A stretch of DNA of 33,382 bases from Eikenella sp963515595 (GTDB lineage Bacteria; Pseudomonadota; Gammaproteobacteria; Burkholderiales; Neisseriaceae), in NCBI GenBank assembly GCA_963515595.1, contig CAUPYH010000010.1, positions 1 to 33,382 of the forward strand, written 5' to 3'. The notes beneath the pieces were generated by a model, which did no database searches, was not told the origin of the DNA, and saw nothing but the letters and a program-made list of their open reading frames with translations. How positions within the stretch are numbered: the stretch's first letter is position 1; every line of letters starts with the position of its first letter. This document shows positions 7,785 through 15,734 of this stretch, in pieces. The position numbers and the translations under genes are program-made.

Positions 7785-8912
7785 TTATCGGCCAATAATT
7801 TTATTCATCAAACGTTGTAGCAGTCCGCGTTGTTTCGGTACTTCTTCATCGCCATTATCTTCATGCGCTCTGGCATGAACTCTCTCCGGACGCTGTATAG
7901 TTTGCGTTTGGGCGGCAGCCCTAGCTTGCCCTGCTCCAGTAGTTTGAGGCTCAGCTTGTCCAGCTGATTCCACAATCAGATGGTCGGTAACATAGACTGC
8001 AGTAAGATAATCAGCCAAATCTTTGTTATCGATAAGCATCAGCTTGTGCAGGATAGTCAGGCTACCTGAAGCCTTGGTTAAGAAGGCAGATAGGCGCATT
8101 GATTCGGCAAGCGGTGCCAAACGGGTCAGGTTTGGCCAGTTGCGAACTTTGAATACTGTATTTTTGTTGATGACTTTGGGGAAACGGCCATTACCTGTCC
8201 AAATAGCCAGCTGCCACAAGCAAGCGCTGATGGAGAGTTTGGCCTTAGCCTTCAAATGTTCTTCTGTTATGACTCGTGTCTGCAAATCAACAAATTTTTG
8301 CTCACACAAAGATTGGAGTGTTTCAGAATCGGTTGCCAGCAACACTTTCTGAACAGAAGGGAACACCAACAGCACAGGCTTGCCATTGTGCATTACTGCC
8401 ACATCGTTATCCTGCTTGGCTGCTTTGCGCACTTCGCCCAGCAAGCCGCTGTCTTCATCAAAATGTTCGATGGTAATATTGGCTGAATGAGATTGTGTGG
8501 CTGCTAGTTCAGTCTCTTGTGTGGCCTGTCTAGAAACAGGAACCGCTGAGCCACCACTACTACTAGCTACCCAAATACCATTACCCTGTTGCAAGTTCTT
8601 CAAGTTCAAAAACAGAGTATCAAACTTAATTGGTTTAGCCAAATAAGGAGCGGTTACCGGAGGCGGAGAACTGGAGAAATACACCACTTTCGCATCTGGA
8701 AACTGGGTTTTCGCATCTTTCCAAATCTCTACATCGGTATCGGCATCGGCCAACACCATATCCGGCTGAATGCCCTGCTCCACCGTAACCAGTTCATAAT
8801 TGGTGATGCCGTGCATTTTGAATGCCATGCGGAACATCGCATATTGGCGCTCATCCATGCCCAACAGCATAATGTGAACCGTCTTCACTTGGGGGATTGC
8901 GTTATTAGTCAT
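7785..8912 (-). CDS. Degenerate receiver-domain protein of the GTPase operon
   Basis: A 375-residue protein. Residues 1-110 look like a CheY-type receiver fold (VHIMLLGMDERQYAMFRMAF, then DMVLADADTDVEIW, KVVYFSSSP, and LAKPIKFDTL in which KP matches the conserved lysine-proline), but the acidic pocket and phospho-acceptor are not clearly preserved, so it may be a pseudo-receiver. A Ser/Thr/Gln-rich linker follows. The second half contains LWQLAIWTGNGRFP and a FKVRNWPNLTRLAPLAESMRLSAFL stretch followed by a possible winged-helix. The tail is basic (KQRGLLQRLMNKIIGR), perhaps an amphipathic membrane-binding helix. It lies 3 nt after the FimV-like gene and 11 nt before the GTPase gene. Function is inferred from context only. 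Confidence 0.7.
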   Translation of the reverse strand: MTNNAIPQVKTVHIMLLGMDERQYAMFRMAFKMHGITNYELVTVEQGIQPDMVLADADTDVEIWKDAKTQFPDAKVVYFSSSPPPVTAPYLAKPIKFDTLFLNLKNLQQGNGIWVASSSGGSAVPVSRQATQETELAATQSHSANITIEHFDEDSGLLGEVRKAAKQDNDVAVMHNGKPVLLVFPSVQKVLLATDSETLQSLCEQKFVDLQTRVITEEHLKAKAKLSISACLWQLAIWTGNGRFPKVINKNTVFKVRNWPNLTRLAPLAESMRLSAFLTKASGSLTILHKLMLIDNKDLADYLTAVYVTDHLIVESAGQAEPQTTGAGQARAAAQTQTIQRPERVHARAHEDNGDEEVPKQRGLLQRLMNKIIGR

Positions 8913-8915
8913 TTA

Positions 8916-10424
8916 TTATGTCCGAACAGAACCGTAGTTGATTTTCTGTAGCAACTGGCTCATTGCCAATACTACCTCCTCTGGCGGATGCTGGATATTG
9001 GCACGTACCTTATGCAATACCTGCTCCAAGCGCTCCCACTCTTCCGCACGTTCGCAAATATCGAACAGCGTGATATACAGCTGCGATTCGCTGGGGTATT
9101 CCAAAATTGATTCTTCCAGCAAATTCATTGCTTCATCCAACTGACCGTACATCAACAACGATTCGACATCACGCAACACTTTTTCTGCCGGCGTCTGTTT
9201 TACGCTGACATCATCAGTACGCGTTCTAATAAGAGGCTTGCGGTGCGCTTTTTGGGTACTGGTGCCACGATCTAAGAAACCGTTGGCAATCCCGATTTCG
9301 CGCAATTGAGCCTCATTCGGATTAGCTTCCAACTGAGTAAAGATAGGGTGTTCACCCAAGTTGAGACCCCAGCCCAGCATCCTTTCCTTCACTTGGCGGC
9401 CATACTGGCCTAATGTGTAGTAGAGCTGCCAAAGATGTTGGGCAAATCGGTCGATATTTTGATTTTTATAATCCAAACTCAGCGCATCAATAATCAATGC
9501 AGCCGGTTTGTTAGCCTGGCGGATGGCCTTATTGGCATAGCTGACTGCCGCATCATAGGCCAATCTATCCTTCATCAGGCGATAGCCTGACTCAGGCTCC
9601 ATAAAGCCCATCAGAGCGGCTTTTTCTTCATCGTGCACAAGAATAGCACCAGCATATTTGGAGTTGGTCACCAACTCCTTGCGAGTCTTGACTGACGCCA
9701 AATCTGCCACTTTCTGCTCGTTCTCGGCTTCTGCAACTGCACGACGGCTTTTCTGTTTGGTCTGCTTGCTTTGTGCCGGAGCATCCAATCCGCTGCGTTC
9801 GCCGATTTCGGCAGAGGTTTGCTGCACACCCCAGCCCAGCACTTCTTCAGCCAACACGCGTAGATTAAGGTTGTTTTTATCGACAGCCAAACCTTGTTTG
9901 ATGTAGTCCTCAGTTTGTGCTTTGGTGAGCAGGTTGCCGAACTGGCGCAAAGTTTCAGCCAACTCGTCCGGCTTTTTAGCATCTAGCCACAGTTGCACCA
10001 GCTCATTAACCAAGGTGCTGCGCATACCGTCGCTCACCGCTGCCGAGCCGGAAGTTAGATATTGAGACAGCGATTCGGCTGCTTTTTCATGATAACCAAA
10101 TTGCTTATAGACTTTATATTCCGTGAGCGCATCAACTTCCTGCGCCACATTGACTGCTGCTTCTTCCGCTTCCACATCAGGCACAGCTTCCCAACCCCAG
10201 TCTTCACTCACCTCAACCTCTTCAGGCTCAGATGGCGAAACTGCTGCAGCCTGGCGAACAGCTGCCGGCGCTGACTTTTTGCTGCCTGATCGGGCAGCAG
10301 CGCGTTTACCTCTGCCTTTTTTCTCTTCATCAACAGCGGCTTTTGCCTGTTGTTTTTGGCGGCGCTGCACAAAAATCAAGCCTGCCAAAACCACCAATAG
10401 CGGAACTAGAATCGTCAGATCCAT
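8916..10424 (-). CDS. Membrane-anchored FimV-like TPR protein
   Basis: A 502-residue protein starting with a short hydrophobic anchor (residues 3-20, MDLTILVPLLVVLAGLIFVQ) followed by RRQKQQ, the arrangement of a type III signal anchor with a cytoplasmic body. A basic/Ala-rich then acidic linker comes next. A helical repeat region starts near residue 100 (DALTEYKVYKQFGYHEKAAESLSQYL), resembling the FimV cytoplasmic TPR pattern. The last ~85 residues (VESLLMYGQLDEAMNLLEESILEYPSESQL and on) look like further TPRs. FimV proteins mark cell poles and control type IV pilus function. It is the first gene of the five-gene operon, with a promoter candidate about 100 nt upstream. No LysM domain is present, unlike full-length FimV. 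Confidence 0.75.
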   Translation of the reverse strand: MDLTILVPLLVVLAGLIFVQRRQKQQAKAAVDEEKKGRGKRAAARSGSKKSAPAAVRQAAAVSPSEPEEVEVSEDWGWEAVPDVEAEEAAVNVAQEVDALTEYKVYKQFGYHEKAAESLSQYLTSGSAAVSDGMRSTLVNELVQLWLDAKKPDELAETLRQFGNLLTKAQTEDYIKQGLAVDKNNLNLRVLAEEVLGWGVQQTSAEIGERSGLDAPAQSKQTKQKSRRAVAEAENEQKVADLASVKTRKELVTNSKYAGAILVHDEEKAALMGFMEPESGYRLMKDRLAYDAAVSYANKAIRQANKPAALIIDALSLDYKNQNIDRFAQHLWQLYYTLGQYGRQVKERMLGWGLNLGEHPIFTQLEANPNEAQLREIGIANGFLDRGTSTQKAHRKPLIRTRTDDVSVKQTPAEKVLRDVESLLMYGQLDEAMNLLEESILEYPSESQLYITLFDICERAEEWERLEQVLHKVRANIQHPPEEVVLAMSQLLQKINYGSVRT

Positions 10425-10520
10425 TTATCCCACCCTCCCTAAACATAATTGAATGAAAAAAATATTCATCCTACTTCTCTTAACATCTTTCCAAACACAA
10501 ATGTCGGAAATTTAGCCTAA

Positions 10521-10550
10521 AGTATATATTAATTTACACGTTCTATTCAA
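10521..10550 (-). promoter_or_regulatory. Promoter candidate for the FimV-like/GTPase operon
   Basis: On the minus strand TTGAAT (10545-10550), an 18-nt spacer, then TATACT (10521-10526). Transcription would start near 10514, giving a leader of about 90 nt to the ATG at 10424. The 220-bp gap between this operon and mltA is AT-rich; I see no terminator for mltA in it. Confidence 0.5.
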
Positions 10551-10644
10551 ACGGATTAATGAAACTCTCCGCTAAAAAGAAAGAGATTACACACTAACAG
10601 CATATCTTTTTCTCTGCCTAGCAGGTAATAATTGATGGGCAATT

Positions 10645-11964
10645 TTACGGCAACACCCCGTTAGGCAACAGCAGCCAAACATAGCCTGTCTGCTTCATGC
10701 GGCCGGCCACTCTACCCGCCTCATCGCCATAACCCCAAAAAAAGTCCACACGCACCGCACCGTTGATAGCACTGCCAGTGTCTTGCGCCATAATCAGGCG
10801 GTTGAGCGCATGGCCGGTTTCAGGATGTGCAGTGGCCAAAAACAGTGGTGCGCCCAAAGTGATGAAGCGTTTATCAACTGCGCCGGAATAACCGCCACTC
10901 AGCGGCACACCCAACGAACCAATCGGCCCGTCGTTGCCATCCGGCAGTTGGCGGAAAAATACATAACTGGGGTTTTGACCCAACACCTCAGCCAATTTCT
11001 CCGGATGTGCACGCAACCAATCACGGATTTTCGGCATACTGGTTTGCGCTAACGGCAAATAACCTTTATTGGCCATATAGCGGCCGATAGAAATATAGGG
11101 ATGGTCGTTTTTATCGGCAAACCCCAGGCGGATATAGCGCCCGTCCGGCGTACGGATTCGGCCGGAGCCTTGGATATGCAGGAAAAACAACTCAACCGGA
11201 TCATCGGCATAAGCCAACACCGGCGCACTGCCGTTTACCGCGCCGGCATTAATTTGCGCACGGGTGTAATAAGGCACGAAACGGCTACCTGAAACCCGTC
11301 CTTTCAAAGATCGGCTTTTCTCACGACCAGGGAAATCAGCCAGATTGGCCGTGTATTCACCATTAGCGGCAATTTGGCCACTGTTGCGGCCTGTGATTTG
11401 GATACGCACCATTCCTGATTGCGGCGCACCAGCCAACAGCACAGTAACCAAATCAGCGGGTAAGCCATAAATTGGGAAGCGCGCCTGCGACGTTTGCCGT
11501 GCGCTGCCGTGCAACACCGGCTCGTAGTAGCCGGTTATCGTGCCGCCCAACTGCCCATTGTGGCTCACTTCCCACGGCGTGAAATATTGCTCGAAAAACT
11601 GCCTAGCCGCCGCAGACTGACTGCCCGCTCTGTCGGCCTGGGCACACACATTCTGCCATTGCGGCTTGTTTTTCAAAGCAGTACAGCTTTTGCGAAACGC
11701 ATTCAAGCTGGCCGCAAAATCCTGCTGCGGCCACTGCGGCAAAGCCGCAAACGACACCGCCTTATACCCTGCCGGGCTACCTGAAACCCGGTGCTGATAG
11801 CCTTCTGCATAACGCTGCCCGGGCGGCAAAGCCGGCATAGCACCGACACCGCCGCCGGAAGGCTTGGGCCGGCTATGGAAAAAACAGCCGCCCAGCAGTA
11901 ATGCCGACAGCAGCAGCCAGCCGTTACGAGAAGAAAGAAATTTTCCTGCCATTTCCGTTTTCAT
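10645..11964 (-). CDS. mltA: Membrane-bound lytic murein transglycosylase A
   Basis: An outer-membrane lipoprotein that cleaves peptidoglycan glycan strands to form 1,6-anhydro-muramoyl ends. 439 residues. The signal peptide ends in a lipobox LLLGGC, with acylated Cys near residue 27. The body holds the MltA/3D barrel: GTITGYYEPVLHGS near the middle, ELFFLHIQGSGRI, and the C-terminal 3D motif MAQDTGSAINGAVRVDFFWGYGDEAG with the catalytic aspartates. An alternative start at 11952 would remove four residues and still leave a signal peptide. It is transcribed divergently from mutS. Two eikDUS-like 11-mers lie inside the gene. Confidence 0.95.
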   Translation of the reverse strand: MKTEMAGKFLSSRNGWLLLSALLLGGCFFHSRPKPSGGGVGAMPALPPGQRYAEGYQHRVSGSPAGYKAVSFAALPQWPQQDFAASLNAFRKSCTALKNKPQWQNVCAQADRAGSQSAAARQFFEQYFTPWEVSHNGQLGGTITGYYEPVLHGSARQTSQARFPIYGLPADLVTVLLAGAPQSGMVRIQITGRNSGQIAANGEYTANLADFPGREKSRSLKGRVSGSRFVPYYTRAQINAGAVNGSAPVLAYADDPVELFFLHIQGSGRIRTPDGRYIRLGFADKNDHPYISIGRYMANKGYLPLAQTSMPKIRDWLRAHPEKLAEVLGQNPSYVFFRQLPDGNDGPIGSLGVPLSGGYSGAVDKRFITLGAPLFLATAHPETGHALNRLIMAQDTGSAINGAVRVDFFWGYGDEAGRVAGRMKQTGYVWLLLPNGVLP

Positions 11965-12057
11965 TCCATGAAGTTGAATTTATACCGCTGAAAGAAATCG
12001 ATAAATAATATATAAACATCGCTGCGCGCCCCGTGCCGCTTTAAGTGCATTCCGGCC

Positions 12058-12104
12058 AAATCCTGCCCGTTTACGGCGGCCGCAGGCACAAACGGGCAGG
12101 ATTT
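12058..12104. promoter_or_regulatory. Perfect 15-bp inverted repeat in the mltA-mutS divergent region
   Basis: AAATCCTGCCCGTTT (12058-12072) and AAACGGGCAGGATTT (12090-12104) are exact complements with a 17-nt loop. The hairpin lies between two divergent genes and has no U-run on either strand, so it is not an obvious terminator for either. It may be a regulator site, an mRNA leader structure or a relic. The rest of the 250-bp gap holds a possible mutS promoter. Confidence 0.6.
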
Positions 12105-12169
12105 AACCACCCGCCCAAGCCGTCGGGCAAATCATTTTACAAGCACAAACATTTCGCCCGCGGCCGCAT

Positions 12170-12185
12170 CGGCTACAATACCGCC
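12170..12185 (+). promoter_or_regulatory. Probable -10/discriminator element of mutS
   Basis: CGGCTACAATACCGCC contains a TACAAT -10 box (12174-12179), 38 nt before the mutS ATG. The same 16 bases occur upstream of ppsA (29366-29381). No strong -35 is seen here. Confidence 0.5.
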
Positions 12186-12216
12186 TTTCGCCTTTCCATT
12201 TTTCAGGTAGCCTTTC

Positions 12217-14811
12217 ATGAGCCGCAAAAGCGCCGTATCCCCCATGATGCAGCAGTATCTCGACATTAAAGCCCAACACGCTGACAAACTCTTGTTCTAC
12301 CGCATGGGCGACTTCTACGAGCTCTTCTTCACCGACGCCGAAGAAGCCGCCCGTCTGCTCGACATCACCCTCACCACCCGCGGCCAAATCAACGGCGAAC
12401 CCATCAAAATGGCCGGCGTGCCGCACCATGCGGCCGAACAATACTTGGCCAAATTGGTCAAACTCGGCCGCAGCGTGGCCATTTGCGAGCAAGTGGGCGA
12501 AGTAGGCGCCAATAAAGGCCCCGTAGCGCGCGAAGTGGTGCGCATCATTACCCCCGGCACGCTCACCGATGCCGCCCTGTTGGAAGACAAAGAAACCAAC
12601 CGCATCGCCGCCGTGGCTTGGAACGGCAAGCCCAAACAGCCGGTCGGCCTTGCCTGGGCCTCCCTGCAAAGCGGCGAATTCAAAGCCAAAATCATCACCC
12701 CGGCCCAGCTGCCCGACGAACTTGCCCGCTTGCAGGCCGCCGAAGTATTGCTGCCCGACCAAGCCGCCGCCAAACTGAGGCTACCTGAAAACTGCAACCC
12801 CACCCGACTGCACGACTGGCAATTCGCCCCCGACAGCGCCCACACCCTGCTCACCGACTACTTCGGCTGCCAAGACCTGCTCGGCTTCGGTCTTCGAGCA
12901 GGCGAACACGACCCCGCCATCGGCGCCGCCGGCGCCCTGCTCAACTACATCCGCCACACCCAATCCCGCCTGCCGCGCCACCTCGACAACCTCAGCCTCG
13001 AAACCGAACAGCAATACATCGGCATGGATGCCGCCACCCGCCGCAACCTCGAAATCACCGCCACCCTGTCCGGCAAAAAAGAGCCCACCCTCTTTTCCAC
13101 CCTCGACCGCTGCGCCGGCAACATGGGCAGCCGCCTGCTCGCCCAATGGCTGCACAACCCCCTGCGCAACCGCGAACACATCCGCGCCCGCCAAGAAGCC
13201 GTATCCGCCCTGCAAAGCGATTATTCCGCCCTGCAAGGCTACCTGAAAACCATCGCCGACATCGAACGCATCGCCGCCCGCATCGCCGTAGGCTCCGCCC
13301 GCCCGCGCGACCTCTCCGGCCTGCGCGACAGCTTATTTACCCTCACCCGACTCAGGCTACCTGAAAGCAGCCTGCTCAACACCCTAGCCGACATCTTCCC
13401 GCAAGGCACCGGCATTGCCGAGAAGCTGCAACAAGCCATCCTGCCCGAGCCCGCCGTGTGGCTGCGCGACGGCGGCGTAATCAACCACGGCTTTTCCGCC
13501 GAGCTCGACGAATTGCGCCGCATCCAAAACCACGGCAGCGACTTCCTGCTCGAACTCGAAGCCCGCGAACGCGAGCGCACCGGCCTCTCCACCCTCAAAG
13601 TCGAATACAACCGCGTGCACGGCTTCTACATCGAGCTTTCCAAAATCCAAGCCGCCGAAGCCCCCGCCGACTACCAGCGCCGCCAAACCCTGAAAAACGC
13701 CGAACGCTTCATCACCCCCGAGCTCAAAACCTTCGAAGACAAAGTGCTCAACGCCCAAGAGCGCGCCCTCTCCCTCGAAAAACGCCTCTACGACAGCCTA
13801 TTGCAAGAGCTCCAGCAGCAACTGCCCCTGCTGCAGCGTACCGCCAAAGCCGCTGCCGCGCTGGACGTCCTCTGCTGCTTTGCCCACTTTGCCGCCGAAC
13901 ACGATTACCACGCCCCACAATTTACCGACTACCCCGGCATCGAAATCGACAACGGCCGCCATCCCGTGGTTGAAGGCCAAGTGCCGCACTTCACTCCCAA
14001 CCACACCCGCCTCGACCACAAACACCGCCTCATGCTGCTCACCGGCCCCAATATGGGCGGCAAATCCACCTATATGCGCCAAGTTGCCCACATCGTTTTG
14101 CTCGCCCACACCGGCAGCTTCGTGCCCGCCGAAGCCGCCCGCATCGGCCAAATCGACCAAATCTTCACCCGCATCGGCGCCTCCGACGACCTCGCCGCCA
14201 ACCGCTCCACCTTCATGGTGGAAATGAGCGAAACCGCCTACATCCTGCGCCACGCCACCGAGCAATCCCTAGTGCTCATGGACGAAGTCGGCCGCGGCAC
14301 CTCCACCTTCGACGGCCTCGCCCTCGCCCAAGCCGTGGCCGAACATTTAATCCAAAAAAACCAATCCTTCAGCCTGTTTGCCACCCACTATTTCGAGCTC
14401 ACCCGCCTGCCCGAGCAGCACAGCGCCGCCGTCAATATGCACCTCTCTGCCCTGGAAGAAGGGCAAGACATCGTCTTCCTACACCACATCGAGCCCGGCC
14501 CGGCCGAAAAAAGCTACGGCATCGCCGTGGCCAAACTCGCCGGCCTGCCCGCCCCCGCCCTCAAAGCCGCGCAGAAACACCTCAAACAGCTCGAAGCCCA
14601 AGCCGCCGCCCACCGCCCGCAGATGGACATGTTCAACCTGCCCGAAGAAGCCGCGCCCGAGCACAGCCCCGCCGAGCCCGCCCCGCCTGCCGCCCACCCC
14701 CTGCTGCAAGAGCTCGCCGCGCTGCACCCCGACGAACTCACCCCGCGCCAAGCCCTCGAGCTGCTGTATCAACTGCAAAAACAGGCTGCCGCCGCGCAAG
14801 AGGCTACCTGA
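12217..14811 (+). CDS. mutS: DNA mismatch repair protein MutS
   Basis: Recognises base mismatches and small loops and recruits MutL, using ATP. 864 residues, normal length. The mismatch-binding motif GDFYELF has Phe33 and Glu35. Connector, lever and clamp regions follow. The ATPase domain has Walker A TGPNMGGKST (about residue 610), the DEVGRGTSTFDG signature/Walker B and ATHYFELT. The C-terminal end holds the dimerisation tail after a Pro/Ala/Glu linker. Three uptake sequences fall in frame within the gene (near 12779, 13236 and 13353) and one overlaps the stop region (14801). The only Shine-Dalgarno-like bases before the ATG are the AGG of the uptake sequence at 12204-12215. No partner gene lies nearby. 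Confidence 0.97.
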   Translation: MSRKSAVSPMMQQYLDIKAQHADKLLFYRMGDFYELFFTDAEEAARLLDITLTTRGQINGEPIKMAGVPHHAAEQYLAKLVKLGRSVAICEQVGEVGANKGPVAREVVRIITPGTLTDAALLEDKETNRIAAVAWNGKPKQPVGLAWASLQSGEFKAKIITPAQLPDELARLQAAEVLLPDQAAAKLRLPENCNPTRLHDWQFAPDSAHTLLTDYFGCQDLLGFGLRAGEHDPAIGAAGALLNYIRHTQSRLPRHLDNLSLETEQQYIGMDAATRRNLEITATLSGKKEPTLFSTLDRCAGNMGSRLLAQWLHNPLRNREHIRARQEAVSALQSDYSALQGYLKTIADIERIAARIAVGSARPRDLSGLRDSLFTLTRLRLPESSLLNTLADIFPQGTGIAEKLQQAILPEPAVWLRDGGVINHGFSAELDELRRIQNHGSDFLLELEARERERTGLSTLKVEYNRVHGFYIELSKIQAAEAPADYQRRQTLKNAERFITPELKTFEDKVLNAQERALSLEKRLYDSLLQELQQQLPLLQRTAKAAAALDVLCCFAHFAAEHDYHAPQFTDYPGIEIDNGRHPVVEGQVPHFTPNHTRLDHKHRLMLLTGPNMGGKSTYMRQVAHIVLLAHTGSFVPAEAARIGQIDQIFTRIGASDDLAANRSTFMVEMSETAYILRHATEQSLVLMDEVGRGTSTFDGLALAQAVAEHLIQKNQSFSLFATHYFELTRLPEQHSAAVNMHLSALEEGQDIVFLHHIEPGPAEKSYGIAVAKLAGLPAPALKAAQKHLKQLEAQAAAHRPQMDMFNLPEEAAPEHSPAEPAPPAAHPLLQELAALHPDELTPRQALELLYQLQKQAAAAQEAT

Positions 14812-14928
14812 AAGCAAAGCTTCAACGACATTCAAACGTAGCACCGCACAATTTCTGCAGAACTAAAAGCAGAACCTCGATGTAGGTAAAATGCAAACTA
14901 GAACGTAGCTAGGAACAGCCTTACCATT

Positions 14929-14991
14929 TTTCAGGTAGCCTCAAACTGCGAAAGGCTACCTGAAACTGCCTGTATCGGTTTCAGGTAGCCT
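14929..14991. terminator. Triple eikDUS array, alternative hairpins after mutS
   Basis: Copies at 14929-14941 (reverse), 14953-14965 (forward) and 14979-14991 (reverse). The middle copy can pair perfectly with either neighbour: 13 bp with the left, 14 bp with the right. This is probably the mutS terminator. The 300-bp gap 14812-15112 contains no gene I can support; besides this array it holds the leader and promoter of the lipoprotein gene. Confidence 0.55.
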
Positions 14992-15022
14992 GAACGCTAT
15001 GCGCTGCCAAGAACGTAATAAT

Positions 15023-15051
15023 TTGTACATTCCCAGTAAAACTGCGACAAT
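15023..15051 (+). promoter_or_regulatory. Weak promoter candidate for the lipoprotein gene
   Basis: TTGTAC (15023-15028), a 17-nt spacer, then GACAAT (15046-15051), about 60 nt before the ATG at 15113. Spacing is ideal; both boxes are imperfect. Confidence 0.35.
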
Positions 15052-15112
15052 ACAACCGTTTTCGAACACGAAAGCCCTCAGTGTCAATTTAACAATCGTA
15101 AGGACTTTAACT

Positions 15113-15568
15113 ATGAAACAACGCTTACTCGCTTTAGCCCTCATTTCCGTATTGGCAGCCTGCGGCGGCCAAACCAACAGTTCTGCTCCGGCTCAATCCA
15201 CCGCAGCCAGCGGCGCACAACCCGCTGCTACCGCACCTGCTCTTGATTCTGTATTGGCCGAACCCAAAGTAGGCGACCTCTACGCCGCAAAACTCAGCTC
15301 ATTCTCCGATCAAGGTTTCGGTCAAAACGGCAAAGAGCAATCCGTGGCCTACGGCCTGATGAAAGTGGTGGAAGTACAATCCAACCACATCATCGTAATC
15401 ACCGAAGATGCCGCCTGGGAAGTGCCTGAAGGCGCCAAACAAGACCTGAACGGCGACCTCTCCAACATCACTTGGGACGAATCCGAGCGCATCCAAATCA
15501 AACGCGACGAACTGCCCCAGATGGTTGCCGACGGCCGCATCGTAGAAACCCGCCGCCTCGACAAATAA
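15113..15568 (+). CDS. Small lipoprotein of unknown function
   Basis: I start at the ATG at 15113 (151 residues) because MKQRLLALALISVLAACGG is a textbook lipoprotein signal peptide, with lipobox LAAC and acylated Cys17, preceded by a TAAGGA ribosome site; the frame extends upstream to 14999 without such features. After the Cys comes a flexible Ser/Ala/Pro/Thr-rich linker (to about residue 45), then a compact charged domain of about 105 residues with no family I recognise. Probably exported and anchored in a membrane. A DUS hairpin follows at 15589-15618. It is the last chromosomal gene before the prophage. Confidence 0.88.
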   Translation: MKQRLLALALISVLAACGGQTNSSAPAQSTAASGAQPAATAPALDSVLAEPKVGDLYAAKLSSFSDQGFGQNGKEQSVAYGLMKVVEVQSNHIIVITEDAAWEVPEGAKQDLNGDLSNITWDESERIQIKRDELPQMVADGRIVETRRLDK

Positions 15569-15588
15569 TCTGCGCTGCATGCTATACA

Positions 15589-15618
15589 AAGGCTACCTGA
15601 AAACTTTCAGGTAGCCTT
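15589..15618 (+). terminator. eikDUS-pair terminator after the lipoprotein gene
   Basis: AAGGCTACCTGAAA (15589-15602) and TTTCAGGTAGCCTT (15605-15618) form a perfect 14-bp inverted repeat with a minimal loop, 20 nt after the stop codon. An AT-rich stretch (ATATATTT) follows. Confidence 0.7.
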
Positions 15619-15649
15619 ATATATTTCGCGCCGTCGGGGGCTAGTCCTG

Positions 15650-15660
15650 ACGGTATCTTT
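15650..15660 (+). repeat. Left attachment core (attL candidate)
   Basis: ACGGTATCTTT, followed by G as in the copy at 23716. It lies just beyond the lipoprotein terminator and 75 nt before the first phage gene. It contains the CT dinucleotide at which IS110-type recombinases typically cross over. Confidence 0.6.
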
Positions 15661-15696
15661 GCCAGACAGGCATTATTCACATCATAAGGCTGGACT

Positions 15697-15734
15697 AGCT
15701 CTCTTTGATTAAGCTAACTCAAAGGAGCTTTTTT
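15697..15734 (+). terminator. Intrinsic-terminator-like hairpin containing the first phage ribosome site
   Basis: AGCTCTCTTTGA (15697-15708) pairs with TCAAAGGAGCT (15719-15729) with one bulged base and a 10-nt loop, followed by six T (15729-15734) directly before the ATG at 15735. The AAAGGAG Shine-Dalgarno is inside the 3' arm. The structure would both block incoming transcription and hide the ribosome site. A competing inverted repeat GCTAGTCC/GGACTAGC (15640-15647 and 15692-15699) overlaps its 5' arm. Confidence 0.6.

Noticed and set aside
14999..15112. N-terminal extension of the lipoprotein frame
   Set aside because: It would bury the lipoprotein signal peptide; the ATG at 15113 has the ribosome site and a correct lipobox distance.
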